From positions 11,577,938 to 11,641,937 of the forward strand of contig CM052358.1 in NCBI GenBank assembly GCA_028551475.1: 64,000 nucleotides of DNA. Reading direction: 5' to 3'. Under the pieces are notes generated by a model. It was not told where the DNA came from. It saw only the letters and a program-made list of their open reading frames with translations, and did no database searches. The translations under genes and the position numbers were made by a program. The first letter of the stretch is position 1. Each line of letters opens with the position of its first letter. The DNA is from Casuarina equisetifolia (lineage: Eukaryota > Streptophyta > Magnoliopsida > Fagales > Casuarinaceae). Shown one piece after another: positions 1 through 10,563 of the stretch.

Positions 1-59
1 TGGCTATCTCCGAAGTCTTTGTGATGGTTATTAAAATTATACACATATCCCACAGTTTT

Positions 60-1500
60 ATTAAAACTTTATATTTACATGTAACATGTTTAAAAAAAAA
101 ACTCTAATTGACAAAACTATAATTATATCTTCTTGACTAATTTTGTGGTAAACAAAATTCTGTACTAAAATTTTAGATTTTAAATCAGCAATCTTTATAT
201 ATCATTTGCTTGGTATTTATAGTAATTGAGTCTTTTTAAAATTAATAAAATGCACATCAAGAATGAAATCTTGTCTAATAACTTAACTTCATGTAAAACA
301 ACTTCAACAATTGTATATTATCTTTTATTGTCTTTTCCATTCATTAGTCTTGGTCTTTTTGATTTCTGACTTTTGGTTTGGTGTACTTGACGATGTTCGT
401 CTTTTCAATAGAATCCTTATTCTCAAGGTTTTAGTCAAAAAGAGATCTAGCCCTTAAAACATTCTAATAACTAAGAAATTAATACTAAACTAAGACTAAT
501 AAAAGACGATATAAGAAACGCTTAGAAACGAAGTAGCCTAATATGTCCCGACCAACGTGGTCGCCAAAAAGCTTTTTTTGGTGGCCGGCCACAGGCGCTA
601 CAATCTGCAGAATGCCAGAGAAATTAGGCTACTCTACCTCCCACTGTCCCTGGCTTTGATCAAGACCCTCAACACCAAATCTTTGCCTATTAGATCCACA
701 GGCTTTGGCCTCCTCGAGCGGGACGACCTAGCCATCATCAACGACTTCTTCAACAACAGAGATGAAACCACAAGATCCCCCCTAAGAATGGATCAACGCC
801 GTTTGGCCTTCACTATGGTTAGAGTAGTTGAAATGTCGTCGGGCAGCATCTGGTCTATGTTGTTGCTTCTCGATTTGTATGCAATTGGGTGGAAGGCAGT
901 TGAAGGCATGTGGGGAGGGCTCGTCCTGGTCCTCCGTTGGCTGGTTTTCGGCCTAGCTGAAGGTGGCCGTGGAAAGGCCGTCCTGCCTCTTCCTTAGCTT
1001 ATTTCGCTTGAACCCGCTCCTCTTCCTCCTTGCGGGAAGTCACATGTATTTCTTTAAGTTCTATCTCGAAGCATCTAAATTTCGCCTCAAAGTAACTTCA
1101 CATAGCCTCCAAGTATTTTAGTATTTTGGTCAAACTATCATGCAACTCCATCTAGTTGTAGTTTATTCAACTTTGATACCATTCATAGTATGTAAAGAAG
1201 AAAAAATAAAGAAGATAGTTTCTTTACGAGAAACTAACTCTTAGATAATATTTAGATTTTAAATAGATGGTCTTTATATACTACTTGCGTAATATTTATA
1301 GTAATTGAACCTTTTTGAAATTAATAAATGCATATAAAGAATAAAATTTTAATTAATAATAGAAAAAGGGAATCACTACTTATAAGGCCTAAGTTTATAT
1401 CATCTCTTTCCGACGTAGAATGAATCCAAACATCCTTGACACTTGATCTTTTTTAATTTCTGACTTTTTTGTTTAGTACACGTGACAGATTATTTGCAAG
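60..1500 (-). repeat. possible eroded non-autonomous LTR-type element
   Basis: Two diverged direct repeats lie about 1085 bases apart. The stretch around 168-300 (beginning tagattttaaat) recurs around 1253-1385, and the text near 350-400 recurs near 1435-1490. Between them, on the minus strand at 1175-1183, is TGGTATCAAAG, close to the initiator-tRNA primer-binding site (TGGTATCAGAGC) that follows the 5' LTR of many plant LTR retrotransposons. This would fit an old minus-strand element with its 5' LTR on the right and its 3' LTR on the left. The open frame at 557-997 inside it matches no family I know and starts at GTG. Element ends and a target duplication could not be fixed. Confidence 0.35.
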
Positions 1501-2990
1501 TGCACGGGACAGATTATTATCTCTTATGATTGTCTTGGCTCAAGTAGGGATTATAGTGGTGCCTGTTGTAGGGAGCGAGAATGATGGATTTCTTTCATAA
1601 AAATGATATATAAGCTCAGCAAACATGGTAACCTTTTGTTGTATGTATCTCCTTCGTTGGAATTAAGTAGTTTGCTGATATTATATGGCCCCGCTTTCTC
1701 GTATCACGACCTTTGTTAGGCTGGGGAACTTTGCTTAGTGGTAAAATTGCCGCAACTGTTGAGATTTTGCAGCACTTTTCACATTTTTCTCTCTTTCTGC
1801 GTATCTTCCGGCGGGTTATGGCTCTACCCATCAAATGCAGCCACGAAGAAATTTGCATTCCCCGGGCCTGCTGGATTGCACTTGGCGGCCCATTGGGGTC
1901 AAGGCAGCACTTGATATAAGAAATTTCATGATGCTAAGCTTTTTCATGAATTTAATTTGACCCTAGTTTTTCAGTATTATTTTTTAACATTTGTTTTCTT
2001 TCTCTTTTTTCATTTTTTTCTTCCATCCAAAAGTTTAATATTAGACACATCATCACATTAATATCGCAAAAGCAATTTTGGTACTTGACATACAATCTAG
2101 AAAAAGGATATTTTTCTTCTTTTTTCCATAAAAATATAAAGTCCGAAAATAATAATGAAATAAAAAAATAAAAAAGTAGAGACAGCCATGATTCATTTTT
2201 CTTCTCTACCTCTCTATAATAATAACATTTCTAAGATGCAAGAAAACTACACAACCATAGATCTGGAGAAATATAGCCAAATACTACAGTTGCCCGCTCC
2301 TTGTTCATAGTATTACATTACCACATACCTAAGATCCATGATTATGACTAAGCTCATTTATTTTTCTTTTTAATAAAGAGTTCAACTTTTACTTTAAAAT
2401 TAGTTAGTAAGAAATGAGGCATTTGAATGTATAAGAAATATACTAAATTAAGATATTAACAATGATGGATGATAACTATTTTAATACATCTCCGTATATT
2501 GAGTATGGATTAGTCCACAATTAGTGAGATAAGAGAGATGGAAAAAATTAGAGGATCCTCTCCATCATAAAGGTAATTTTTTTTTCCTTAAAATTGATTG
2601 TCCAAAGATATATCTAAACATATTAGGAGGAATTATGTTAAGAAATTGACAAGATAATCAATCACTACTTTTAACCCCCTTTAAAGTAGAGACCACAAAT
2701 CCTAAAATGTTACATTAGGATTCATGATTATTGTTATACTCTTTATTAAAAAGAAATAGATTTGAGCTCAAGATACTTGCTTGGCAACATCTCTTACACT
2801 TTTTTTCTTTACCATCTCAACTACACCTCAAGGGCAAATCAAAAATGCTTTTTCTTTGAGGGAAAGCAAGAAACTATAAGTTCTTTATAAAACAAACTTT
2901 ACAAATTATCTAGATTGACTATTTCTCAATTGGGAAAAAAAAAGTACTCGTGCTTAAAAATTTTTCCAGCAATTCTTAGAAATAATGACA
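1501..2990. other. intergenic, no gene seen
   Basis: AT-rich DNA with short homopolymer runs. The frames at 1616-1858 (minus) and 1713-1919 (plus) overlap on opposite strands and neither resembles a known protein. No exon set, RNA gene or mobile-element end was recognised. Confidence 0.5.
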
Positions 2991-4360
2991 TTCAAGTCAA
3001 AAATAGAAAAGGATGTGACTTCTGAGATTGGAGTTCCAAAGTTCGGACAGAAGAAAATATGTACTTCTTCGGCTCGTCTAGTCAGTTGAGGTCCAAGAGC
3101 CTTGCAGCCCAAATCTCCGGGGCCTAGAAGTCTACCATGTTCTCTAAGACCAGCTAAACACGCTTGAAGTTTGGGTGCTCCTACCTGCCTTCTTCATTCT
3201 ACTGAAGGCTGTAGCATGCTGTCCAAATGGAGGGGAATATCCTTCAAGTGCAATGTGCAGGTCCAGTCGTCAAGGTTTAAAGGATTGGACCTCATCTTTA
3301 TAATACAATTTTGCTCTATATTTCAAGCATTTTCCCTAAGTTTTCATTGTTAAAGGTCCCTCCTTCAGCGCTTAGGCTGAGAAGTCGTAACCTCTATTCT
3401 CAGAGTCCAGGCCCAAACAAGGACCAAACAGTTCGATCATGAGGTAGTGAAAGACGTTACCACAGGGAAGGATTCTCTACCGCTATTTGGTCTTTGGCGA
3501 TCCGGTGCCGCCCCGGCAAAAGTAGTGCATGTATCATTTCTTGAACTTCGCAACCACAATTCCCAATCAGAATCAAAGGGTAAAAGCAAGATTTGCGTAG
3601 AGCCGGCTAGCAAATTATCCACGAATTGTCAGCATGCAGGGACTGGATACCCACGTATCTCATTGGTTCATGTGCACCTTTGACACTCTCTTTACCTTTT
3701 GCCTTTGTGGGGTGCATGTTTGAGAATCAATTCTATTCTTTTCAGTCATTCCGTCACCGTTCAACTGGGTGCAAAGAGTATCTCGATTATTATTATATAA
3801 GAGAAGATGCCTTAAAACCCAGCATAACAAAAAAAAAGCTAAGACTAGGCTTTTATTAGAATCTGAAAAAGCTCTGCCGCTAAAATTAAGTGTTCGGAGG
3901 ACAATAATGTAAGGACATTGGTTATAGCTCACCCAACTCCATAAGAAGTGAGATTTCCTGACGACACAATCTTCAACTTCCATTAAGAAGAAATGTATTT
4001 ATGCCTTGGAGCCCCGCATAAATTCGAAAGGGGGAAAAAAGACTCCCTATTGTCATAACCCTAAGCCATATTAAAACGTTTTCTTGCTGAGACATAAAAT
4101 AAACAACATTGGTGACACCATTGTTAAGAGCTTTCTTGTAAGCAACTACCTGTCTGCAGTTCAACGCAAGCTAGGTTTACCTCCAACCGGGCTTGTACCC
4201 TTTTCAATTTCTTGTAAGTAGAAACAATGGGCACAGAAGACTAGCGGGGAATAGAGCCTATTGGAAGTAGTCTACGAAACGATAATCTTTGTATCATAGG
4301 AGAAAGAGACAACAGTCGTGTGTGAGAGCAAAAGACAGCATGCGAACATTTCCCCCCTCA
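2991..4360. other. block of unusual composition, possibly organelle-derived
   Basis: This block is less AT-rich and less homopolymer-rich than both flanks. It has the mixed, purine-patch texture often seen in plant mitochondrial intergenic DNA (for example 3440-3660 and 4000-4320). The short frames in it are under 110 codons and match nothing known. No mitochondrial gene was recognised, so an insertion of mitochondrial DNA is only an impression from composition. An old single-copy or transposon fragment is equally possible. Confidence 0.22.
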
Positions 4361-5251
4361 ATGTCCCCGTCTCTCATTTTCATCTTCTTTTCTAACAAAC
4401 CAGCGTAGAAGTGGTCTTCCAAGTTCTGTTTCCTCCATAGATCTAAATAAAATCTGTCATTGCCAGCATGTTCTTGATATTATGCAAGTAGGTTTGGTCT
4501 CCTAGAAGCTTGTGATTCAGTTTCTAGGCAATATTAAGGATTTATCTAGTTCATCATCCTGTTTAATTTATCTCAGGACTCCTAATGAGACTTGACTTGT
4601 GTGCTAATATACAGGCTGGATTTATATTCAGCATGCATCGCATTGCAACTTGGATTTGCACTAGAGGCAATCGAATGCATGTAGTATACTTGAGATATTT
4701 GTTATTAGTAGAAAATCACAATTTATCTAAATAATATTTCTATATATTTTCCTTGTGTATAGCCCTAACCTTTCATTTAATATATTCAGTAATGCCTCAC
4801 TTAATTGAAAAAGTGGTATAATGTGATAGGATTAACAGGTGGCTAAATGATCCTTGAGCCATGAAAGGGTGAGTTGATAATTCTAGACTAGGAAAAAGTT
4901 GGTACAAACTATTCTTATGACACTTGATAGTTCAATCAGTCGAGTTGTTTTAAATATATTTTCCTTCTTTATCTTATAGGTACTTTAGACGTGCAATACA
5001 AGCCATAGTAAAGGTTTCCACCGAGAGAAGGATGAACTGAATCACTTTGGACACACATACACTAAGCGCCCTGCCCCACACAACAGCACAAACCACACCC
5101 CCGTGGGGGCGAATTCAAGAACTTATTTTATTAGTTACTGCAAATTCTTTCGCGAAACTAAGCATTGCGTTTCGTGGATAAACTATTTTATGATCAGTTG
5201 ATCCCATTGGATTATTACTTTGGAAGCAAATCACTAATTCTTCCAGAAAGA
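4361..5251. other. intergenic, no gene seen
   Basis: AT-rich sequence next to the retrotransposon target site. No coding exons or repeats were recognised. The last five bases before the element (5252-5256, caaac) are the left copy of its target-site duplication. Confidence 0.5.
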
Positions 5252-5256
5252 CAAAC

Positions 5257-5341
5257 TGTCACAAAGAGAGAAAAATTATAAGGAAAAATAACGTAGCAAT
5301 TCTAGGAAATAATTTCCAAATATGCTAACGTATCTCCAACA
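5257..5341 (-). repeat. 3' LTR of the copia element (85 bp)
   Basis: Matches 10474-10558 at 82 of 85 positions with no length difference. On the element strand it starts TGTTGG directly after the polypurine tract and ends GACA, followed by the target duplication caaac. Copia LTRs in plants usually run from somewhat over 100 bp to several hundred, so this is at the very short end. Confidence 0.95.
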
Positions 5342-5352
5342 CTCCCCCTCAA
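5342..5352 (-). other. polypurine tract of the copia element
   Basis: On the element strand this reads TTGAGGGGGAG immediately before the LTR start TGTTGG. This is the usual copia plus-strand primer. The stop codon of the polyprotein (TGA, 5349-5351) lies inside it. Confidence 0.9.
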
Positions 5353-8300
5353 GCTGGTGGTTTGGGAGGCTTGTAAACATCAAACACACCAAGCTTGTTC
5401 AATAGATACGTGTGTTGTCGATGACAAAGTGCTTTGGTGAAAATGTCCGCGGGTTGTTTCGTGGTGTTGATCTCATGTGTTGTGATGACGCCTTCTTGAA
5501 TTTTGTCCCTTGTAAAATGACAATCCACTTCAATATGCTTGGTTCTCTCATGAACTATTGGATTCGCTACGAGTTTTAAAGCTGCGTCATTGTCACAAAA
5601 GAGTAGGGTAGGACGCCGTATACATACTCCAAGGTCACACAGTAAGCCCCTCAACCAAATAATTTCACAGGTGGTCTTGGTCATGGCACGATATTCAGAT
5701 TCGGCAGAAGATAATGATACAGTTGACTGTTTCTTGGTCTTCCAAGACAAAAGGGAATTCTCAAGTTTTATGGCAAAACCAGTTGTTGATCGTCGGCTCA
5801 TGGGACACGTGGCATAATCAGTGTCACAATACCCCTTCATTTCCATGTCGCAATCTCTAGAGAGGAGTAATCCAAGACCTGGGCATCCCTTCAGATACTT
5901 TACAACCTTTAGAGCCGCATTCATATGAGACTGTTTCGGGGCATGCACAAATTGACTAAGAATGTGAACGGCATAACAAATATCTGGTCTCGTCATAGTA
6001 AGGTAGATAAATTTTCCAACTAAGCGTTGATACTTAGAAGGATCCTTGAGTGGTTGATCTTGTTCCGAAGACGACATTCCCACATCGAATTCTGGTGTAG
6101 TGAGACTCAAGTTCTGTTCAAAAGGAATGATAGCAGGTTTGCAACCAGATAAACCAGCCTCAGAAATAATTTCCAAGACAAATTTACGTTGACTGAGGCA
6201 GATGCCTTTGTCCGACCGAGCAATCTCGATACCCAGGTAGTATTTGGGGGGCCCTAAGTCCTTGATGTGAAAGGTAGAATGGAGATAGGACTTGAACCGG
6301 GCAATGGCAGAAGCATCGCTGCCCATAATCAAGATATCATCTACATATATGAGTAAATATATAGAGGAAGTACCTTGGTGCCATGTAAAAAGGGCATAAT
6401 CGTGGTGAGATTGGCGAAACTTGGCTGAGAGAAGGGCTGATGTAAATTTAGCATACCATTGCCGAGAAGCTTGCTTGAGACCATAGAGGGACTTTCAGAG
6501 ACGACAAACCCGAGACTCCCCCTGTCTGCGAAGGCCCGGAGGAAGATCCATATAGATTTCCTCATCTAAATCACCATGGAGAAAGGCATTATTAACATCC
6601 ATCTGATGCAAAGGCCAATCACGGAAAGCAGCAACGGCAAGGAAGGAACGAACAGTGCCTGCCTTGGCGACAGGTGAGAAAGTGTCCTGATAGTCAAAAC
6701 CTTCTTTCTGGGTGTATCCTTTGGCAACAAGACGAGCTTTATAACGCTCAACAGAACCATCAGCTCGATGCTTGATCTTGTAGACCCACTTGCAGCCAAT
6801 GGGACGCCGATGAGCAGGGCGAGGAACAACATCCCAAGTGTGATTATCAGCAAGGGCACGAAGTTCAGCTTCCATGGCCTGTTGCCAACGGGGATCAGTG
6901 GAGGCCTCCTGGTAACAAGAAGGTTCGGTGGTAACAAAAATCTGACTGATGCAGCAAAAATGATCTGGAGATAGACGAGCAAAGCTGACATATGAGGTGA
7001 TGGGATAATGAGACCCAATGTGCTCAGCGCTGGAACAAATGTAGTCCTTGGTCCAAGTAGGAGGTCGAGTGGCACGACCAAAACGCCGAAGAGGAGGAGC
7101 CGAGGCCGAAGCAGGAGGCGGGACATAAGGGACAATGGCCAGTGAGTCGTCAGGGAAGACCAAAGAATTAGGTTGGTCAAGGGAAGCCGGTAATGGAGAA
7201 GGCGGTTCAGATGGAGGCACTAGGTTGGATCCCACAGATATAGTGGGTGAAGGAGGAGCTGGAGGCGCTGGAGGCGCTGGAGGCGCAATAAGGACCACAT
7301 GTGGTGGTGAGGGAGCCGAATCATCAGGTAGAAACGGTCGAGAACCCGAGGGGGGCACAAGGTCAGCCGCCGGTGAAGGCACAGCTTGAAAAGGGAATAC
7401 ATCTTCATGGAAGACAACATCACGGCTGATAAAAAAGGTACCTGTAGCTAGATTATAAAGACGGTAGCCTTTTTGAAGGGAAGGATAACCCATGAAGATG
7501 CAACGGGTGGCACGAGGAGCTAGCTTGTCACGATGTCCCACAGTAGTTGCAAAACACAAGCAACCAAAAACGCGGAGGTGATCAATATCCGGGTGCTTTC
7601 CAAAAAGTAGCTCAAAAGGTGTCTTCCTATGAAGGATCCGAGTAGGCATCCGATTGATCAGGTAAGCAGCAGTAACCACACAATCGCCCCAAAAATTTTC
7701 AGGAATAGAGGCTTGGAATTTTAGGGCTCTGGCAACCTCGAGAAGATGACGGTGCTTGCGTTCTACAACACCATTTTGTTGAGGAGTGTATGGGCAAGAA
7801 CTTTCATGGAGGATGCCGTGAGCAGAAAAAAAGGAGGAACAAGTATGATTAAAAAAGTCACGGGCATTATCAGTGCGAACACGTTGGATAGAGGTGTGAA
7901 ACTGAGTACGAATAAAGGCAAAGAAACGAGTGAGGTGAGAGAGAACTTGGGTTTTTGATTGCATTAAGAAGACCCAAGTACCACGAGAAAAATCATCAAC
8001 AAGAGTGAGGAAGAAACGAGATCCATCACGATGTGGGGTGTGATAAGGTCCCCAAATGTCGATATGGAGGAGGGAGAAAACAGAAGGAGCGCGAGAAGAG
8101 CTGGTAGGGAAAGAGGGGCGAGGTTGTTTTGCCAAGGGACAAATCGGACATTTTGGGTGAGGGTAAGAAGCACTATGGCCCAAACGTTGGTGAGAAAGTA
8201 AAATATTATTGCTGAAATGAGAATTACAAAAGGAGCCCGTAGTGGGTGAAATACATGAATTTAAATTGAAATTTGCAGGAATGGAAATCCAAAAATAAAG

Positions 8301-8708
8301 GCCTTGTTGAGCATTACCCAAGCCCATCAGTTTGCCAGTCGAACGGGCCTGAAAGAAACAGAAATTAGAGTCCAAAATGGCTCGACAATGATTATTTTCA
8401 CAAGCTTTGGAAATAGATATGAGATTAAATTGGAACTCGGGAACATAAAGAACATTTTTTAGAGTAAAGTAAGGGCTAAGTTGGACATCACCAATTTTGG
8501 TGACGGAAGTAACGTTTCCAGTGGGGAGACGTATGGTCATGGAAGATTGGGTAGTGTGAATTTTGGAAAAAAAATTTTGGTCGCAAATAATGTGGTCACT
8601 GGCACCTGAATCAATAAGCCAATCAGAAGGTAAGATAGAGCTCATAAAACAAAATGAAGTACCTCCAAAGCTAGCAATCTTGTCAGGTTGGCCCATCTGA
8701 TTGAAGGC
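5349..8708 (-). pseudogene. copia pol (protease, integrase, RT, RNase H) with an in-frame TGA
   Basis: This continues the gag frame after its TAG stop. In order: aspartic protease with the DSGA active site ([11 protein letters not shown]); the HHCC zinc region and integrase core ([15 protein letters not shown], and the ERKHR glutamate region); then reverse transcriptase (RLVAKGYTQ, the YVDDILI catalytic box near 6340) and RNase H (AESEYRAM region; HIEVDCHF and ADIFTK near the end). A TGA at 6495-6497 interrupts RT between VCRL and KSLYGLKQ, and the frame then continues unchanged to 5349. The TGA is one C-to-T step from CGA. The integrase motif has Ala where RTDNG is usual. The enzyme is probably inactive in this copy. 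Confidence 0.93.
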
Positions 8709-10403
8709 CTAGATGATCTGTTGAAGTTGGGCTTCACTGAGAGGTGGATTGGGCTTATCCTGAGAAGAAACAAAATTAGTCAAAATAGTATTATTTTCTT
8801 TGGTGGCAAATTCCCCAGGCCTGCCATGTAATTTCCAACATGTGGTCTTCGTGTGGTTGGTCCGCTTGCAGTGCTCACAAAAAAGCTGATTGGGCTGGGC
8901 CCGTGAAGAAATTGGGCCGTTGTTGGGCCCATTGGGTTGGCGAGAACGCGACCCATTTAAGCTGCGCGGCCCGGCGGATCCTCTGTGGACAGGTGCACCG
9001 AAGCTCTGCTGAGAGGCGTCGATCTGTGAAGCTGGGATCGGATAGAGACCGTCGGATGGAGGCGCGCCCGAGATGAGAGATGGACCGTCCGATCTAGGGT
9101 AACGAGGAGAACCGTCCAATCCAGGAGGGAGTGAAGCGTTGCCCTCAAAAAAACCTAAAGACCTCATATGTGCCGCAGAGCCGACGCCGCCGCAGTCTCC
9201 AAGCCCGCTGCCGCCGCCGCTACCGCCGCCGCCGCCGCCACCACCAGCAAGAGCCTTCTGAGCAGGAGTGGCTCGAGTGGCCAAAATAATAGAGTCTCCG
9301 ACACGGAGATATTCGGCGGAGGCGAGACGGTGGTTTTCCTCTTGGACGGCGAGGAAAAGGAGGCGGCGCAATGACGGGGGTGGATCCATGGCCAGAATCT
9401 GGGAGCGGAAGGAGGAGAACGACTCGTTTAAGAGGAGGAGAAAACGAGTGAGGCGTTGCTCCTCCTTCAGCCGGTGAAATTGGCGAAGAGTGGCGTCGGG
9501 GCCGTCGAGCGGTTCGACCGTGTGGTCGTATTCATGGCAGAGGGCCATGAAACGGTTGAAGACGACGGCCACAGAGAGGGTTCCTTGCTTCAATTCGGTG
9601 AGTTTTTGCTCGATTTGGAAGAGGCGAACACGATCGGGGCGGCCGTAGAGTTCGCGGAGAGCGTCCCAGAGAACTTTCGGGTCGTCGGTGGGCGGAAGAA
9701 CGGCGGCAACCTCCGGGGTGAGGGTGTTCCCAATCCAGGTATAGACCAATTGGGAACACTTGCGCCACTGCCGCGCAAGGCGGTCGGTGGCGGGAGCCGG
9801 GATAGCGCCGTTGAGAAACCCGTCTTTGTCTTTGGTGACAAGGGCGCGGCGGAGCTTACGGGACCAAACGGTGAAGGTATCGGCGCCGGTGAGAAGCTGG
9901 GTGATAAGCCACAACTCGGGGCCGTCAGAGGCGGCGGTGTAGAGAGGATCGCCGGGTTCCGGGCGGCCGGCGGCGGAATAGGGCAAAAATATTGGGGGTG
10001 AATTCGAGTAGGGATTGGACCCGAATCCGGAATATGGGTACGGGTAGGGGTCCGAACTCAAACCCGAGGACCCGGAGATGGGTGATCCGCTCACGGGAGG
10101 TTGGGTCGGGGCAGAGGTGTGAGGCGGGCCGGGGAGGGGAGAGTAGAGGGGGGCCAGAGAAGAGGGAGTTGGGCCGAGAGGTAGGGCCTGGGAGAGGGCA
10201 GGACGTGGCTGGCCAGGGAGAGAATATGGGGCCCAAGAGAGAGGAGGTCCAGAGGGAGGTAACGGGGAAAAAGAATCAAGGACCCCAGAGGAGAGGGCAG
10301 GGCCAGGGAGGGTAGGGCCAGGGAGGGTAGGAGATGGAGGGGAGGTGGAGGAGGCCGGGACATCCTCGATGATAGGAGCATCGGGGTTAACCGGAGAGGA
10401 CAT
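8709..10403 (-). CDS. copia gag polyprotein
   Basis: The first ATG is at 10403, six bases after a GTG that also opens the frame, giving about 564 residues. The first 130 or so residues are a proline/serine-rich extension with short LPGP-type repeats. Next comes the capsid-like domain found in copia gag (WSRKLRRAL, LWDALRELYGR, LTELKQGT, RFLLLLNESF). After that come a run of eight glycines (encoded by a GCC-rich patch at 9175-9250) and a CX2CX4HX4C zinc knuckle (CEHCKRTNHTKTTC) near the C terminus. It ends at TAG 8709-8711. The pol frame follows directly in the same frame, so the stop may be a CAG-to-TAG mutation rather than a natural gag end. Confidence 0.9.
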   Translation of the reverse strand: MSSPVNPDAPIIEDVPASSTSPPSPTLPGPTLPGPALSSGVLDSFSPLPPSGPPLSWAPYSLPGQPRPALSQALPLGPTPSSLAPLYSPLPGPPHTSAPTQPPVSGSPISGSSGLSSDPYPYPYSGFGSNPYSNSPPIFLPYSAAGRPEPGDPLYTAASDGPELWLITQLLTGADTFTVWSRKLRRALVTKDKDGFLNGAIPAPATDRLARQWRKCSQLVYTWIGNTLTPEVAAVLPPTDDPKVLWDALRELYGRPDRVRLFQIEQKLTELKQGTLSVAVVFNRFMALCHEYDHTVEPLDGPDATLRQFHRLKEEQRLTRFLLLLNESFSSFRSQILAMDPPPSLRRLLFLAVQEENHRLASAEYLRVGDSIILATRATPAQKALAGGGGGGGGSGGGSGLGDCGGVGSAAHMRSLGFFEGNASLPPGLDGSPRYPRSDGPSLISGAPPSDGLYPIPASQIDASQQSFGAPVHRGSAGPRSLNGSRSRQPNGPNNGPISSRAQPNQLFCEHCKRTNHTKTTCWKLHGRPGEFATKENNTILTNFVSSQDKPNPPLSEAQLQQII

Positions 10404-10459
10404 GATCACAAAGGAGAGGAGAAAAAAGTGCGGAAACGTGAATGTAGAAAAAAAAACTA

Positions 10460-10473
10460 GGCTCGTAATACCA
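10460..10473 (-). other. primer-binding site of the copia element
   Basis: Directly after the 5' LTR the element strand reads TGGTATTACGAGCC. This is close to the initiator-methionine tRNA primer site TGGTATCAGAGCC, with a small insertion. Only about 70 bases separate the LTR from the gag ATG. Confidence 0.8.
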
Positions 10474-10558
10474 TGTCATAAAGAAAGAAAAATTATAAGG
10501 AAAAATAACGTAGCAATTCTAGGAAATAATTCCCAAATATGCTAACGTATCTCCAACA
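10474..10558 (-). repeat. 5' LTR of the copia element (85 bp)
   Basis: Partner of 5257-5341. On the element strand a TATA-like TTATAAT lies about 25 bases before the LTR end. The promoter, start site and R/U5 would all have to fit into a very small space, or transcription may start just outside the LTR. Followed on the plus strand by the target duplication caaac. Confidence 0.95.
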
Positions 10559-10563
10559 CAAAC

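Larger units (their letters stand above)
5257..10558 (-). mobile_element. Ty1/copia LTR retrotransposon, nearly intact, very short LTRs
   Basis: A complete 5302-bp copia-type element on the minus strand. Two 85-bp LTRs (5257-5341 and 10474-10558) differ at three positions. They begin TGTTGG and end GACA when read on the element strand. The flanks carry a perfect 5-bp target duplication, caaac at 5252-5256 and 10559-10563. A primer-binding site follows the 5' LTR and a polypurine tract precedes the 3' LTR. The order gag, protease, integrase, reverse transcriptase, RNase H is that of copia. One continuous frame from 10403 to 5349 is broken only by a TAG (8709-8711) and a TGA (6495-6497). About 3.5% LTR divergence points to a fairly recent insertion, but 85 bp is too little for a firm date. 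It is probably not autonomous now. Confidence 0.96.

Noticed and set aside
557..997. 146-codon plus-strand frame
   Set aside because: Starts at GTG, matches no family, and sits inside a probable eroded repeat.
7135..7389. Gly-rich plus-strand frame
   Set aside because: Antisense shadow of the proline-rich linker in copia pol.
9456..10001. 181-codon plus-strand frame, Gly/Glu-rich
   Set aside because: Antisense to the copia gag coding region; its composition mirrors the GC-rich gag sequence.
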